From Karalla daura (lineage: Eukaryota > Chordata > Actinopteri > Chaetodontiformes > Leiognathidae), in NCBI GenBank assembly GCA_029224185.1, contig CM055196.1:12650009-12714008 (forward strand): 64,000 nucleotides of DNA, in the 5' to 3' direction. Every line of letters starts with the position of its first letter. Positions within the stretch are counted from its first letter, which is position 1. Under the pieces are notes generated by a model. That model was given only the letters and a program-made list of their open reading frames with translations. It was not told the origin of the DNA and did not search any database. Shown in pieces: positions 35,332 to 48,100 of this stretch. Made by a program: the position numbers and the translations under genes.

Positions 35332-37544
35332 AAGATAATACTATCCTGAGGTAGGCAGATGGGAGCAACAGGGCATAGAAATTGACAGTTTTAAGTACTC
35401 TCACTCATCTCCCGATGGCCTGAGGGTGTGGGGGTACACCCATGTATGCTATGCAGCAACCCCTCTGAAGGGCCTTTAAGTCCTTAACAAATGTGGTGTG
35501 TATTGTTCTTCCTCAGGACTGGGAAGGTTTTTGTTACATGGTCAGCTCCACACCGGCTCCAGAGCAGAGGAAGTTGCAGGAACTGCAGGGCGGGCAAACC
35601 CAGCCGGGCTGTCTGTCCACGAGTCATTGGCACCTAGCCGTTGTAGACTCTCTAAACACACTAACTGCACCGAAGGTGCCCTGGCTGTTTTGTCTGTCTG
35701 CACTGGAGGATTCTGGAAACATGGCCATATAAGGTTAGGCCAGGCTCTGTGCATACAAGCATGTTTCACTAACACTTTCCACCCAAAAAGCTGTTGATTT
35801 TCACCAGAAAAGCCCCCTTTCACCTTTCAGTTTTCATCGACGTCCAGGAAAAAGCCTCAGCATGAACTTCTCCACGCTGTCACGCAGAGCACAGGAATGG
35901 CGCTGTAGGCCATTCAAAACACAGCTGAGAATCAATGCTGAGAATTTTTAGGGTATTGTTGGATTAGTCCAGACATGCACATACAGAGCACGGGTCTATA
36001 AAAGCACCCAGGAGGCTCATGGTAAGCACAACGAGTCAAAATTGATGTATATAGTCAAGAAAAGAACCACATTTTAACCAATCTAACATTATAAGTTATT
36101 ATCACATCCATTCATACCACAGTCCGCACAGAAATGGGATTAGGATACAGTTTCATCTGGTAAATGAGGTGTCACTTTTAGAAGCCCTCCTCAAAGCTCA
36201 CAAGTATTCATCTGCAGGCAGCAGCAGTCCTCAGGCTTCTCCGTCTCCAGTGGAGTCGGCCTGCGTCTGTCCGTGTGTACACAGCTCTCTGCCTTCACGT
36301 CTGGCAGACGCCGCCTCACTGACGCAACCGTTGGACAGTGTTTAAAGGAGAGTATCAGACACGATTTACAGAGTTGTCGTGCTATGGCCTCGAGCATTTG
36401 TTTACACGAGTCGTGCTGATCGAACATCCTGGAATGCTGCCAGGGAAATCAATATCTACACAAGTCCCATCTCTACACCTCCCATCGACAGTGTCTCACA
36501 CTCACTCACAGCACCAAACAACCCAAAAGCTCCTTGTAGGGAGTTGGATCAACTTTAAGAGGAGCATTAAGAGGAAAGTAGCTCCTTGAGATTGTGAGAT
36601 ACAGGGGGAAGATAGATAAATAAGAAGGAAAATTGTTGTTTTGTGTAACTCTTTAACATACCACATGTTGAGTATTTTGGTGGAGGCAAACAGACTTGGC
36701 TCCTAAAGTGCAACCAGTCATATTCAATTAGAGTTTTTTTAAAGCCCCCCACCCCTGTGTAAACACGCTCAACATGTTTGGTATCCTAACATCCTGTCAC
36801 TCAAAAAGCTTCAAACACAGCTAAATACTGTAATAAATACTCCCAATCTGTCTCTGAGCAGCGCTAAATAAAGCATTGTGACATCCATTTAAAAAAATCA
36901 GCTGTATTAAGAGCATTACATTTTTAATAGATTCATATCACATTAATCTTTCTTTATTGAGAGAGATGCTCATTAGTTTGTTCAGTTAAGAACCACATCG
37001 CTGCTGATGAATGGCAGGCATTGCCAACACTGCTGACTTTTACACTAAAGTGATTGGGAAGAATTATTCGCAACTTACGGGCTGACCTCATTACAAGACG
37101 ATAAAAACCTGCCATAATTAATTATATGACAATGATGGACACTTAATTTACAGTTTCACTTGCAGCTTGCTCGTGCGTCGAGTTCTGTTTTGTTTATCTG
37201 TGTGGTCTGTTGATGTGAAGGGTCTTGAGATAACATGATGCAACGGCACTTTAAATAGAATCACTTACAGTACCGTTGCGCTTTAAAGCTAGCTACAGGG
37301 AGTTGTAAACTTCTTTGTGGGTGTTGTCTAAAAGGAGAAAGACGCTCGTGACTCTACTTGAGGTTGGAGGAGCTGACGAGTATTATTAACGTCACATCAA
37401 ACATCACTGATATAAAACGATCATCCTGATCTACCAAGTCCGACGCGTCACAACCATAAAACTGAACGAGGACGGCGCCTTCATTCGATCCCAAAGTTAT
37501 TAACTTTGAGTAAAACTGCCGGGATGCCAGTGGACTCACCTTAC

Positions 37545-37950
37545 CTGCGCTCCTCTTCCTTTCTCACACACTCTGTCTCACTCTCTGCCTCTCTCAGACG
37601 CACATGTCCACTGCGCGGCGCAGCCCGGACCTCACTGTGCGCCCTGACGCGCACACGCAGACTCAGCCAAAGTCTTGAAACTCGTCCCGAACCAAAAAAA
37701 AAGAGTGGAAGTTGAATTCTTGCCCCCTCAAATACTTCCACTCCCCCCTTAATTGTAGTTAAACGCGCAGTGTCGCTCCTGAACTCCTGGTGCACTCTGT
37801 ACGTGTGTGTATGTGAGTGTGGGTAAAGACAGAAGGTGAACTCCCAATTATGCGGCTGCTGCTGCTGCCGAGCGAAGGGAGGGGAGGGGAGGGGTTCTCA
37901 GCATCTGTACCGCTGCCAACCAGTCAACACACATCCTCAAGTTTTCTCAA
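37545..37950 (-). other. sema3d: Probable non-coding first exon (5' UTR) of the semaphorin gene; 5' end uncertain
   Basis: On the minus strand GCGCAG|GTAAGG gives a near-consensus donor, with the exon ending at 37545. The sequence just upstream is the most CpG-rich patch near the gene (about 37590-37680), as expected at a semaphorin promoter. The coding exon at 30.3 kb has a splice acceptor 5' of its ATG, so an upstream non-coding exon is required. The upper boundary of about 37950 is a guess based on a possible TATA motif. No ATG-started upstream ORF was found in the CpG-rich part that I checked. Confidence 0.55.
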
Positions 37951-37976
37951 GCTCCTCGAGTTTGTTTCTCCACATA

Positions 37977-37983
37977 ATTTATA
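37977..37983 (-). promoter_or_regulatory. Possible TATA-like box upstream of the non-coding exon
   Basis: Minus strand reads TATAAAT here, about 430 bases upstream of the exon 1 donor. It lies beyond the CpG-rich patch. A start about 30 bases downstream would give a 5' UTR exon of about 400 bases. CpG-type promoters often lack TATA boxes, so this may be a chance match. Confidence 0.2.
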
Positions 37984-38494
37984 CAATAATAACCAAGTTG
38001 GAGAAAGTAGTAGTATTAGACATATATTCATACAGGATGTTGCAGTGGAGTCGAGAGGTGAGCTTACAATAAACAATCAAGGCGAAGGGATGAATAGTTG
38101 TTGAAAAAATGTTAAGAAAGAGACACTTGATGTCCTGCAGACACTCTTCCTTACAGAGGAGAGAGGGAGAGTCATACTAGAGGAGGATTTTGCACAACCT
38201 GGCAACCTCAAAGTTCTAGTTCCTTCTCCTGAAGGACTTTGAGTTTTCTCCCTGTGTCTGTGTGGGTTTTTCACTGGGCACAGGGTCAAAACACATGAAT
38301 GATAAGTTCTATAGGAGACTAAATTGTTCCTTGACTGTGAGAGTGAGTGCTATGTGGGTGTATTCCCTTCCTTTGTTGTACTGTATCTGCACTGGAGATG
38401 AGCAGCAGCAGACCTCTGTCACAACATTAAGGCACAAAAGATAATGGTTGGATGAGTTGAACTGAATGAAGCAATAGTGAATTTTAATCTGATC

Positions 38495-38765
38495 CCATTA
38501 TTAGTCCGACAAGGGGAAATTTGATCTGTGTTATTTATGACCCACAGGTGTGTGACACCTGCACGGCAACTGCCAGGAAGCAGTCAGTGTGTTGCTCAAG
38601 GACACTTCAGCTTTCGATGTGTTTCCTTGCCTTGAAATTCTGCTAAAACATTTGGCAGGTGGTGAAGCAATCAAGGTTAAGTTATGGTTTGAGTGAGTCA
38701 AACTACTTTTAAACTCTGCCAATATTGTCCCACTTGTAGATTCGCAGTTGTTCAAGGATAGAGGG
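38495..38765. repeat. Dispersed fish-type repeat fragment, copy 1 of a local pair
   Basis: Contains TTATTAGTCCGACAAGGGGA and TTGCTCAAGGACACTTCAG, strings typical of dispersed teleost repeats. From about 38630 it resembles the copy at 41083 (shared GGCAGGTGGTGA, AAGGTTAAGTTATGG, TAGTAGATTC/TTGTAGATTC). Confidence 0.45.
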
Positions 38766-39047
38766 AGAATGGAGTCTGAAAGCTTCCAGTTTGGATCTAA
38801 ACTTTATGGCCATAACTTGTCAGATATCCATGGAAAAAAAGAGCATAATTGTAGTTGCAGTAGATAGGATTCATCAAAAACTAGGAGGTATAAGAGGCAA
38901 AGACCTAATTGGAAACTTTTGGAAACTCACACACACACACAGGCAGTAAACAACTTTCCAGTTTGTGCATCTGACTCAATGTGATTTCATCATGTATTTG
39001 TGTGGCATAATGCTGCCATAATCCCATAATTGCTGTGTTTGGGTATC

Positions 39048-39134
39048 ATGAGCGTGCCTCTCCAGTCAAGGCCGAGGCTGATCGTCCTCCTGAACCTGCT
39101 GTTTGCTCCTCCGGTTTGGCCCCAGGCGCTGCCG
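39048..39134 (+). CDS. Candidate orphan signal-peptide exon, product unknown
   Basis: ATG with A at -3 opens 29 codons: MSVPLQSRPR, then LIVLLNLLFAPPVWPQALP, a textbook n-region, hydrophobic core and c-region. The frame reaches CCG|GTGAGAG, a good splice donor, exactly at a codon boundary. GC content and codon choice (CTG, CTC, GTC) differ from the AT-rich flanks. It lies on the plus strand, about 1.1 kb beyond the proposed semaphorin promoter and pointing away from it. I do not recognise the protein and could not find a second exon in the window, so this may be chance. Confidence 0.25.
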
Positions 39135-41082
39135 GTGAGAGGAAAGCACAGCTGTGTTTGGGTTCAGGCGGCAGGTTCGGATGGGTGGGGATGCCTTGGC
39201 TGCGTGTCTTCTAGTCAGGAACGTGCAGTTTCAGTGACTGAGAAGAAAACACTGACTACTTTTCCTCTGTCCTACACAGTCACACGTTTATCCAGACACA
39301 CACCTGTTTTTTTGTTTTCTCAAGCAGTTGTGGGAGGGTCAAAGCCAAGTGCACTCACAGGTCACGCTTAGTTGAAACGATTGCAGTAAATGTTGGACCC
39401 AGACAAGAGAGCTGCAGCGTGTCTCGCTCATAAAGGGAGATGGGATATGCTTGTTTTTCAACTTTGGAGGTAATTAACCCGCTGTTGCTCCGGCTCCGGG
39501 TGTGTATCTTCAACGCAAATGATGGAGTCCAAGAGGATTAGGTTATAGGTCAACAGGTTAAAACAGTGTCCTCCCTCCCTGGTGGGTGGTTCACTGTCAG
39601 GGTGTGCACTTCCTCAGCACAAGTTCCTCACACACACACATACGTACAAAGAGAATAAAACTTTTCCTGATGAGCCGTATTGATGACATAAACTGAGCAA
39701 AAAAGCAAAACCATCCCATCCCTGCCCATTCCCCTGAGAGCTGTGTATGAACGTCAGTATATGTGTGTGGGTGTGTGTATGTGTGTGTGTACAAGGGTGG
39801 GTGTGTGCTCCTGTGCATGTATCATTGTGAATACTGTAAAAGCAAAACCCAGATAATTTTCATTCTGGGCCATGGGCTAAGAACCACAAGGTTTTAAGCA
39901 GACAAAGCAGGATGGATTCATAGAGACGGTCAGAAAGAGCAGACAGAGAATGAGGGCGGGAGATGGAAACAAAGGTCAGGGGTTGGTTTTGAAACAGTCT
40001 TTTGCAGTTCACTGCATCTTCACTCTGTAAGCAGGCAGTCAAATAACTCTGTAACCTCTTGGGCAATAAAAAAACAGCAATTCAAAAAAAAAGAAAGAGA
40101 GAGCGAGCGAAGCTAACAACCCGGCCATTCACGACTTTTCAATTGGAATTATTGTAAATGCAAGGCTGTTTTTTAACAGAGAGTTTAGGAGGATTTTGGC
40201 AATGTTCCCAGATCGGCTGCCAAGTTATTTAAAAATCAGGAGCAAAGACCAACAACTCAGACGACAGCCCAGCAGGAGGTCTGTTCATCCAATTACGTGT
40301 GGGAGAAGTTAATCGACATGAAGTGAAGGGCGAAAATTGCCCATAGTCTATTCTTTAACCTCCTTGAGGAAGATTTTATAAAATCCAAATGTTGCCAAAG
40401 ACCCCAAAACTGTTTCAGTCAGGGTCACTCACATTTGCCCTGTAGAGAAAGTGAAAGAGCAAAAAACATGGTATTGCCCTTGTGTTGCTAATTTTCAGCC
40501 TTAACCCTGTAAATGTATACTATCACTGCACACACTCATTCGCATGCATGTCCAGTATTTGTGTCTTTGTCCACCTACAGCATGAAACTTCATGAAGCTT
40601 GTTTTGTTCTATCCCTTGACATATGGAGTGTGAGTAAAAGGGCACGATTTGGCGATGGAAGACCCCATAATGCAAACCAAAGAATAGCTCCTTAATCCTC
40701 AGTCATCTCTACAACGTTGTTATCCAGGCGATCCTCCATTAAGGAGGATCAACTGTTCACTCTGAATGAGGTGGGAAGCTTGAGGAGATGTGAGACGAGC
40801 TGCTAGTGGTTTTGTGGGGAATACACTATCTTGGATCACGCTGATTGTTCTCTTAGAAATTGTCACAGCGAAACGTAAACAGGAGGTCGTGGATTTTGGA
40901 GGAGGGAGAACGTGTTATCTGTAGTCACAGAATGATCGAAATCTCTCTGCAGAGGTGCATAGTCTTCTCTCAGTCCGAGGGATTAGCGTTTAACAAAATG
41001 GCCACACTTTCACTTGTACATTATGTGTTTGGGATGTGTAAGTGGCGTATATATCACCTCACAGCATTTTTGTCCATATTCC

Positions 41083-41225
41083 CTTGAAGTTTAACTTAAA
41101 CACTCGGCAGGTGGTGATACACCGAAGGTTAAGTTATGGCAGAATTGTACAGAACTTCCTCACAACTTGACCATTAACGTTCCATTAGTAGATTCACTGT
41201 TGTTTAGGGAAAGAGGCAGCTTTTT
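41083..41225. repeat. Copy 2 of the local direct repeat
   Basis: Same order and orientation of blocks as 38630-38765: CCTTGAAGTTTAA, GGCAGGTGGTGA, AAGGTTAAGTTATGG, then TAGATTCACTGTTGTTTA and AAAGAGG. Diverged by substitutions and small gaps. Confidence 0.45.
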
Positions 41226-44189
41226 TTTCCACATCCTTGTGGTGTTCACGAGGGTCATGAGAGTCCTGTGTACAGTCACACAAACTGTGCATGTTAGGGC
41301 ACATAATGCAGAGCAATCTGTGAGTAATTTCTAACCGTAATCGTGAAGATCTCTAGCGAAAGGGCAGTGAGCCAGGCCTGATCACCCAGGGAGCTCTTAC
41401 TGTGCTTGAGACATACACGCCTACACACACACACACACACACACACACAGGCTCCGAGCTTTAGTGGCAATAGACTTGAACTGATTAACTAATCTTGATT
41501 CTGGGAGCTGCCACCAGGCTCGTAGCGCTCTAAAACAACTGGAGCAGAGCTAATTATCAATGGTTGTTACTTATCGATGATTAGGGATAAGGATCATTAA
41601 TTAGATCTCAACTAGACATGTCAACGAGCATGTAGGGACTTTGAGTATGCCTGGAAATGTTGATATACAGAAGTGTAGCAGATTTCAAACATGTGGGAAT
41701 TACAAGAAATGCCGTTTGTATGGAAAAAGATGAGCTATTTGTATTTGTTCTGTTTACTTCGTCTTTTACTCTCATATGAGTAATAACCACAGTCGCACAG
41801 ATCGTTGGTTGCACACAAACAACATCACACACTGTCTACCTTAAGCTCCTTCTGACAGGTAACCGTAAAGCTCTTTAATGTGCCTTGAAAGTGATGAGTG
41901 ACAGTGAACACAATAAAACTATATGGTCGACTTCCATACCCATACATTTAGGTTACAGCTGCACTGGGATGACATCTTGACTACTGTACTGTCATGCGCT
42001 TTATATATCATTGATTTTTTTTTTGCTATGGATGTCACACTGTAACTTATAGATCCTACTGTAACTTCTTCCCTGCAGTGGGCAGCTAAGACACAGACAA
42101 CATGAATTTAGAGAGGATCCACCGTGGACCGCGCATCTGTTAAAAAAAACTGGAAGCCCTCCAAAGATACAACAAAAAAAGAGCAGCACTGTGAAAATCC
42201 ACTTGTTTAATTGTTCATTTCGACTCTTGGAGAAAAATAATTTGAAAGATTTTATCTGCAGTCTGTATTTTCGGGTCAGGATTAAGCTTTCGCATGCTTG
42301 AATAATTTCATGCATTTTTAAAACAAATCATCATCATTTCATTTCACCCAGCACTCAGAATGAAAAAGGTGCTGCAAAGCTTTTCAACACATCAGGTTAA
42401 AGTTGTTTATTTTTGTCTTGTATATTCCCATAAAACCTTTGTTCCATTTCAATAGTTCTGTAACTTTTTAAACACCGGCATGGCAATCATTTTCTGTGTT
42501 GCTGCTTTGTTGAGTTCCTCTAAAACTCATGCAGTGACCCAAACAAAACATCACCAGACTGCATTTTTCTGACTTAATGGGAGGCAAACAATCACAACCT
42601 CAAGCATCACACTCACAGTCTAAACAATAAACCCACAACCCAATTAAACCTCTTTACAAAACGCACACACACTCCTCAACACACATGAAACCACCAAGCC
42701 ATGCTACTTAAGGTAAATACTAAATATATAGACCCATTAAACCACAAACTGTAGCAAAAACATACAAGCAGGGGTAGAGAGAGTGAGTTCACTTTCTTCT
42801 TTGTTGCTGTTTTGTTTATTTATGTTCTGAGTTTGTTTGTGATTGCCAAGTGTTTGAGCGTAGGATTATTTATTTATTTGTTTCACTTCTATCAGGAACA
42901 CACAGCTTTGCGGCTTACAGAACAACGCTACAGCAGGAGTGAAAAGGGACAGAGAGAGAGTGGCACATTGAGGGGTTCACTCTATATGGAAACAAATTAC
43001 ACATTTAGGAGAAAAGAGGAGAACAGGTTCCTTGTTAGCCTCAGAAGGAGAGTAAAATGGAAATTTCAAAAGATAACTTCCTGCTGGATGAAGTTATTTT
43101 AAAGGTCAAGTTGTTCTAAAACCTACAAAGAAAGAAAAACACTTCTGACTTGTGTGCTATTTTCTTTATTTCTCTTGTTGTATCCCATTTCTGATTATTT
43201 GCCCACTCAGGCCTGTGCTTGATCCCAGCTGGTGAACACAGGATTCGACTGTGCACAGTTAAACATGTTGAAATCGTTCCTTATCTCAAATCACTCTGTT
43301 CAGGACGCAACCGAATGGAAATCGCAAAATGTCTCACTCAGGTAAACTAAATGCTGCCAACATCAGCATCACTGTCTCAACTCAGGCGTTTATCTTTTGT
43401 GTGCCAGAGAGAGCAGGAAAGTACTGGTCATGACAGAGGGAGTGTCTTTCTCAGGAAACGCATGAATCTTATCTTGCCAAGGTTTTGAAAAATTTAGTGT
43501 TAATGTTATTATAAGAACAATCATGAGTAGAATCGGGGTTTATCAGAAATGAAAATTCATGGATCAGCAGTGATGCTTCATTTTAAAAAAGATCTCCTTC
43601 TTTCTGGTTTATTTAAACCTGGTGCTGTGTATGTTATTTCTCCAACCTGTCATGAAAGTCCACGTTGCATCATGCAAAATCTGGACAAACTCTTCAAAAC
43701 TGTCCATTTCTTCTGGCATGGCATCCAGACTAAATACTTGAACTGACGTCCGACTCAGATCTTGATAGGCCTTCACATTCCTCCTTGGTGAAATAAACAT
43801 CTGTGGACCTCATCGGACAGGCCAACAGCGCTGCATAGGAAGAGAAGGAAGACTGAAGAAAAGAGTGATAGAGGGATGGAGTGTAAATTAGACCTTCGGG
43901 GAGGAGCATGACACAAAGCCTCAGATGGCCTGTACGTCTTTGAACAAAACACATTTAACAGCATCCTCCCCTGTGCAGTTTGCGTGTGTGTCTGTGTGAT
44001 GTGGCACAGCTGTGTTATGTGTCAGTTTATCAGAAAGACCTCTCCTCCCTCCCATCAGCTGTTCTGGCTGCGTGGAATAAATCCTGGATCTACAGTAAAG
44101 GTTCAGACACAAGAGGTGCGTTTGTTCCATGATCTGTCACTGTTGGCTGTTAAACAGAGATGCTAATGAATATAAATCCTTTCTTTATC

Positions 44190-44450
44190 TCACCTGCCAT
44201 TACAGAGCAGCAGGGATCTGCAGCCCACATAGGGTAAAGGCAAAGGATACACCCTGGACAGGTCACTAGTCCATCACAGGACACGTACAAACACACGTTT
44301 ACTCTTGTAAAAGATCAAATTTAGCCTCCAACCATCTGAACACGCATGTTGCTGAGCTGTGTGAGAAAACCAGTCAAAAATCTCACAACACTAAAAGAAC
44401 TTTTGACCTACAGTGAGTCGAACCCATGTCCACACAAAGACCATGTCATC
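44190..44450 (-). repeat. V-SINE/L2-like fragment
   Basis: Plus strand carries GGATACACCCTGGACAGGTC and TCCATCACAGGACAC, strings seen in very common fish repeats. TCGAACCCATG at 44417 looks like a tRNA-type B box of the SINE head on the minus strand. Confidence 0.5.
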
Positions 44451-44465
44451 GCAATGAATCTGTAT

Positions 44466-44745
44466 CTATTCATTAATTTTCCTACCTGCTTTGTGTTGTA
44501 TAGGGTATCTGTTGATGGCAGGTGACCAGCCCATCACAGTGTGCACACACACCATTCATTCCCACACTCAAACCTGGGGGCAATTTAGAGCCTCCATTCG
44601 ATTTAAGCATGCATGTTTTTGGTCTGTGGGAGGAAGCCAAAGAAAACCCACACAGACATGCAAATTCCACACAGACAGACCTTCAGTCCGACCGGGAGTT
44701 AACCCCTAGTCCTTCTTGCTGTGAGGTGACAGCACTCAACTTTCG
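44466..44745 (-). repeat. V-SINE-like element
   Basis: The reverse complement reads GTGCTGTCACCTCACAGCAA, then TGTGTGGAATTTGCATGTC, TGGGTTTTCTTTGGCTTCC and CCCACAGACCAAAAACATGC. This is the tRNA-like head and conserved central domain of the vertebrate V-SINE superfamily. Confidence 0.65.
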
Positions 44746-44815
44746 TCGGTCATGTCATACTAATAAATGTACATAAGCCACTATATTTAAAACATCTTCA
44801 TGTCTCGTGTCTCTG

Positions 44816-45142
<327 letters not shown>

Positions 45143-45145
<3 letters not shown>

Positions 45146-48100
45146 CTATTCACTGTTTTCTGGTGATTTATTACAGTGTTGATCCGACAGATATGCAGAG
45201 GCCTGTACAAGGCTCTCAGTCAATAGGCTTGACACCACATTGTTGTGCAGCGGTCATGTTGGGGGTTTCAGCGTTTGTTGTCATCAGACAGGGTCAAATG
45301 TTGGCAGCAAGTAAAGGAAGTGGAAACAGGAGGCATGTGCACTCCGCTTCCTGACAGAAGGCTTAATTGTTGTGTGCCAGTGGGGACAAGTGGAAGTTTT
45401 TTTTTTGTGCTCTCTCTCACTCACCTTCCCTCTCTCCATCTCCCATCCATTTTTTTCCCTGCTACGTTGTTGACATGTGATTCATATCTACACTTTTAGG
45501 CCATCAAACGGGGGTGGAGGGGTGGGTGGAAGGGTGATAGATAGAGAAACCCCAAGGGGGGAGAAAAGACTGCAGATAGAGGCTAAGCGATGCCTGTGGC
45601 CCAACCAAGCAGGGTTTTGCTGCAGACGTCTCCCAGCTTATCAAACATCACAGTTCACTCAGTGGGTCGGGGTGGTAAATGAGGAGGAGGACGGGGGTGG
45701 AGGAGGGGGTCCATCCCCTGGGGTGGTCCGCACATTCACAAACAGTGAGACAGGTCGCCTTTAAAGATGGAGTCAGGATTTGAGGTGTCAGAGTAAACCA
45801 CTGGTTGTGTGTGATAACACTGGAGGAAAAATGATTTTGGAATAAGACAAAACCATATTTCTTCATAATCTGACAGAAAGCCTGAGTCTTTGGAAGAGCT
45901 TGCACATTCTCAATCATTACCTTTTCGAATGTTTGCAGTTTTGGTGTAGCGCTACATAAAGTCTCTTTCAGTGTATATGGTTTGGATGCAGTGCAGCGGT
46001 GGGAGTATGTGTTTCATTGTGTCAGCTTTCTGCATTCCCTAAATGAATCATTTTAAATCACTGCCGCATCCTGTGCTGGCTTCAGCTCATAATTGCGGTC
46101 ACTCAAGCATAAAGAGTGAGAGAGAGGGGTAGGCGGAGGCAGAAAAAAGCACAAAACAGAAAGGGAGATGGATTGTGCGATAACCTCCCTGCTCTTTGCT
46201 AAACCCTACTAAAATATCTATCAGGGACTGCGGAGATGAGCATTTTCTGTTTCAGTTTTCCCCCTCTATCCACATTGTTGAATACGCCCAGTAAAAGCAG
46301 ACGTGTGTGATTTATTCAACATTATCATGAACCAAAGTTCCTGTGGTCCAGGAACTTCATTGGAAGTTAGATGAGACATGCCAACGGAGCGCAGCCAAAG
46401 TGAGACTATACGATCAAATTCCTGATACAGCATCAACTGTGCTGTTATTTTTAATCTTCTTTAGCGCACCACTGACTCCCCTATTCAGACAGTTATTATG
46501 AGGCTTGCGTTTCTGCACCCATTCATTATAACAATGGAATGCATTTACATGACGTTCACTGGGTCTCAGCGGAACGTACTGACGATAATGTGTGCACCGG
46601 TGAAGCGTGACTTCTCGATCCCAAACGTCCACCTCAAGTGTGTTTTTAATCTATGGCTTCACTTTGGGGAATGCTCGTTGTTGAGGTCTGGTGCTGGCTG
46701 GCTGGGTGGAAACTATAAATCTCTCTATTACTGTATTTCAAACAATTGAGTTCAATTAAGAGCAGTTAAGCACCCCATTTCCAACACATCCTAATTACAG
46801 AGTAACCTCAGCATCATTACAGAGAAGTTCGATGCTAATATGGTCACAGTCCAAGCCGAGGTGAGTCAGCCGCTCCTTTACTTTCACTATAAACCTACAA
46901 TTTCTCTGACCAATTTACACTAATTGGAAACAATTTGCAGCAGTTAGGAGTTTCAATAAAAATAAGGCCACTCATAGAGTGGCTTGTTAGGGACCCGTGG
47001 TGGTGCAAAACCCCAGGGTCTTGGCAAGGTGGGTGATGTGAGTAACTGCAGATACGTGACCAATGACCATGTGCGTATCTGTAAGTATTTGTTTAAGGCA
47101 TTTGTAATAAGGTCCTCTGAGAGAGTCTTGCCTGGCACCTGACAGAGTGAACGGACCAGACTGAGCCATAAAAACACCTTCACCTCCATTAGGCCATAAT
47201 GAGTGCTGTGTCAGGCTGCTGGATATGGCACTCGGGCTGCTACTGCCTAGCAAAAGCCTTCATCGGAGAGGAAATGAGGAGTGATTGGTACAATGACTCA
47301 CTGTGAAGTAGAAGTGGCACTGGGACAAGCCAGGGATGTATACAAGGAGTAGTGGCAGGGTTTCCGCACACCGTAGTTATTAACCTGCAGGGTGTTGGTG
47401 CTGAAACAGGAAGCAACTTGTAGCCCTGGAGTCTCCCTGTGTGGCTGCGTATGGGACCGATAAAAGTAGCAGACCAAGCCTTAAATATGGACTTTCACTT
47501 TCCAGCACCATTCTCCCCATTTCTCCATGTTAGCACCCCCCAAGACTGTCACAGGCTGGTAACACCTAATTGTGTCATGCAACAGTAATCTCTAATGGCT
47601 GATTACATGAAAGGAGCACTTTGTGGAAGCACAAAGAAAATATGTGGTGCGAATAAAGTAAACCGACGCTTCGGCACTGCAAACATGCTGGAGACATGGA
47701 GTCAAAGAAAAGTTTGCCCACTTTAATCCGCTGTTTATTTACACGTTGCAGCATTTCAGCAGAAGTTGCTTGTTTTGTAATCATATTATTGTTATCCTGA
47801 CGTTTGAATAAAAGTCTTTGCTGCGAGTGAAGACTGGTTGTGGGTTGGTTGCATTTTGGAGTCAGGGGCACGGAGCTGCCCGAGTCTGACACCCATAAGA
47901 AGAGAACTGGACAATAATTGCAGAGTGAGAGGAGGGGAAGGGGCAAAACGGTGTCAAAGCTTGAAAATGAAACCCTTTATCTGCTTTTCATTTGTGGTAA
48001 AGGTCATTAGCCGGGCTTGAGCCAGCCTGTAGTAAATTCTCAACCTTTCAAATCACGGGGGTCATTCTGAAGAATAGAAGCAGCCGGTTATAAATCTAAA

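Larger units (their letters stand above)
30420..37544 (-). other. sema3d: Intron 1 of the semaphorin gene (7.1 kb), if exon 1 is correct
   Basis: Contains GT/CA arrays at 30470-30510, 31791-31834 and 35183-35331, a purine mirror repeat at 32641-32669, and a unique AT-rich block at about 36880-37170 that may be regulatory. No coding exon supported. Confidence 0.6.
37960..44180. other. Upstream flank of the semaphorin gene, no gene supported
   Basis: Mostly unique AT-rich DNA. It holds the orphan signal-peptide-like frame at 39048, a diverged direct-repeat pair (38630-38765 and 41083-41225), a small CA array at 41423-41449 and a short hairpin at 40730-40750. Confidence 0.6.

Noticed and set aside
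34997..35404. His-Thr repeat open frame on the minus strand
   Set aside because: Translation of the GT/CA microsatellite; no domain or splice context.
37541..37795. Possible upstream ORF in the non-coding first exon
   Set aside because: It would start at GTG, not ATG, and lacks similarity to anything; treated as UTR. Joined to the acceptor before 30411 it happens to run in frame into the semaphorin ATG, but that would put about 100 unrelated residues ahead of the signal peptide.
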